64,000 bases of DNA from an uncultured Pelagibacteraceae bacterium (GTDB lineage Bacteria > Pseudomonadota > Alphaproteobacteria > Pelagibacterales > Pelagibacteraceae): positions 1-64,000 of the forward strand of contig CACKXQ010000005.1 of assembly GCA_902604245.1 (NCBI GenBank). Direction: 5' to 3'. Below are positions 63,082 to 64,000 of the stretch, piece by piece. The stretch's first letter is position 1; each line of letters begins with the position of its first letter. The translations under genes were made by a program, and so were the position numbers. The notes below the pieces were generated by a model. That model was not told the origin of the DNA and searched no databases. It saw only the letters and a list, made by a program, of their open reading frames with translations.

Positions 63082-64000
63082 TTATTTTAATTGATTAAAA
63101 AGTTCTGGTGGTATGCCTTTATCCATCATCCCTTTTGTATTTCCTTTAGACATTTTTTTCATCATTTCTGACATCATCTTAAATTGCTTAAGCAATTTAT
63201 TGATAGTGGCTACGTCTGTTCCTGAGCCATTAGCAATTCTTTTTTTTCTAGAACCATCTATAATCTTAGGGTTTTCACGCTCTTTTTTAGTCATTGATAA
63301 TATTACTGCTTCGTTTTGAGTAATTATTTTTTCATCCACTCCTGCTTGTTCCATTTGAGATTTAACTTTTGAAACTCCAGGCAAAAAAGACATTATACCT
63401 TCAATACCACCCATCTTTTTCATTTGTCTTAGCTGAGTAAGATAATCCTCTAACGAGAACTGACCTTTTTTTAATTTTTCCTCTGTTTTTTTTAATTTTT
63501 CTTCATCTAGATCTTCTGCAGCCTTTTCAACAAGGGAAACAATATCCCCCATACCTAAAATTCTATTGGCGATTCTGTCTGGATGAAAAACTTCAAAATT
63601 TTCTATCTTTTCACCAACACCTAAAAATTTTATTGGAACACCCGCAACATATTTCATACTTAAAGCCGCTCCACCTCTTCCATCACCATCTGATCTTGTA
63701 AGAATAATACCTGTCAGATTTACTGTACTTTTAAATTCTTTAGCTACATTAGCTGCTACTTGACCAGTTAAAGAATCTGCAACAAGAATTGTTTCTGAAG
63801 GGTTTATAATGCTTTCAATTTGTTTAATTTCACTCATCATTTGTAAATCAATCTGAGTTCTTCCGGCTGTATCAAATAAAATTACATCTGCTCCATTAAG
63901 ATTGGCAGCACTAATCGCTCTTCTGCAAATATCCGCAGGAAGTTGATCTTTGATGACTGGAAGAGTAATTATATTATTTTGCTCACCCAGAAGTCTTAGT
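63082..64000 (-). CDS. ffh: signal recognition particle protein Ffh (partial, N-terminus outside window)
   Basis: The frame is open from the window edge to 63082 (about 306 codons). It begins inside the GTPase G domain before G3 DTAGRTQIDL, continues through the G4 region TRSDGDGRGGAALS, then the M domain with PGVSKVKSQM, DGSRKKRIANGSGT and a methionine-rich MMSEMMKKMSKG helix binding 4.5S RNA and signal peptides. P-loop and N domain lie beyond 64000. The order ffh-rpsP-trmD-rplS is conserved. Confidence 0.96.
   Translation of the reverse strand, partial: LRLLGEQNNIITLPVIKDQLPADICRRAISAANLNGADVILFDTAGRTQIDLQMMSEIKQIESIINPSETILVADSLTGQVAANVAKEFKSTVNLTGIILTRSDGDGRGGAALSMKYVAGVPIKFLGVGEKIENFEVFHPDRIANRILGMGDIVSLVEKAAEDLDEEKLKKTEEKLKKGQFSLEDYLTQLRQMKKMGGIEGIMSFLPGVSKVKSQMEQAGVDEKIITQNEAVILSMTKKERENPKIIDGSRKKRIANGSGTDVATINKLLKQFKMMSEMMKKMSKGNTKGMMDKGIPPELFNQLK

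Overview
The window is about 30% GC, almost fully coding, and reads as a chromosomal segment of a free-living marine alphaproteobacterium of the SAR11 clade (Candidatus Pelagibacter or a close relative). The evidence is the extreme compaction (gene overlaps of 1-17 bases, no gene-free stretch above about 180 bases), A/T-biased codon use, Lys/Asn/Ile-rich proteins, a DmdA-type DMSP demethylase of the SAR11 kind, a SAM-II riboswitch in front of metX, a class I lysyl-tRNA synthetase, RegA and ChvI/ChvG regulators, and alphaproteobacterial gene order. I saw no insertion sequence, prophage, CRISPR array, rRNA or tRNA.

Layout. 1-6764 (minus): the 5' part of tsaE, ahcY, the chvG-chvI two-component pair and polA. 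6815-7744 (plus): an export-type ABC ATPase without its permease. 7746-8309 (minus): regA. 8454-12614 (plus): a polyamine operon made of a fold-III amino-acid decarboxylase, a deoxyhypusine-synthase-like (probably homospermidine synthase) protein, N-carbamoylputrescine amidase and agmatine deiminase, preceded by a leader rich in inverted repeats. 12616-16090 (minus): a YhhQ/VUT transporter, rpmB, pyrD and lysS. 16177-19740 (plus): trkH, an AmpG-like permease and an NlpC/P60 hydrolase. 19737-21714 (minus): tyrA and hisC. 21897-24332 (plus): metX-metW behind a consensus promoter and a SAM-II riboswitch, then gloB. 24398-30930 (plus): rplU, rpmA, obgE, proB, proA, nadD, rsfS, ctpA, rppH.

30919-64000 is one uninterrupted minus-strand block of 28 genes. 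In transcription order: ffh, rpsP, trmD, rplS, leuC, leuD, leuB, dmdC, dmdB, dmdA, asd, sdhC, sdhD, sdhA, sdhB, mmsA, mdh, sucC, sucD, sucA, sucB, lpdA, a TPR-sulfotransferase, priA, atpH, atpA, atpG, atpD, atpC. Here the oxidative half of the TCA cycle, the F1 ATPase, leucine synthesis and DMSP demethylation lie side by side.

The genes share a sulfur and one-carbon theme: DmdA/B/C take DMSP through methylmercaptopropionate, MetX/MetW make activated homoserine under SAM control, and AhcY recycles S-adenosylhomocysteine. The features most worth a second look are the polyamine operon and its leader, in which one arm of a hairpin could instead pair with the start codon; the dmdCBA module between leuB and asd; and matching 27-base coding repeats in the tails of two ribosomal protein genes flanking trmD.
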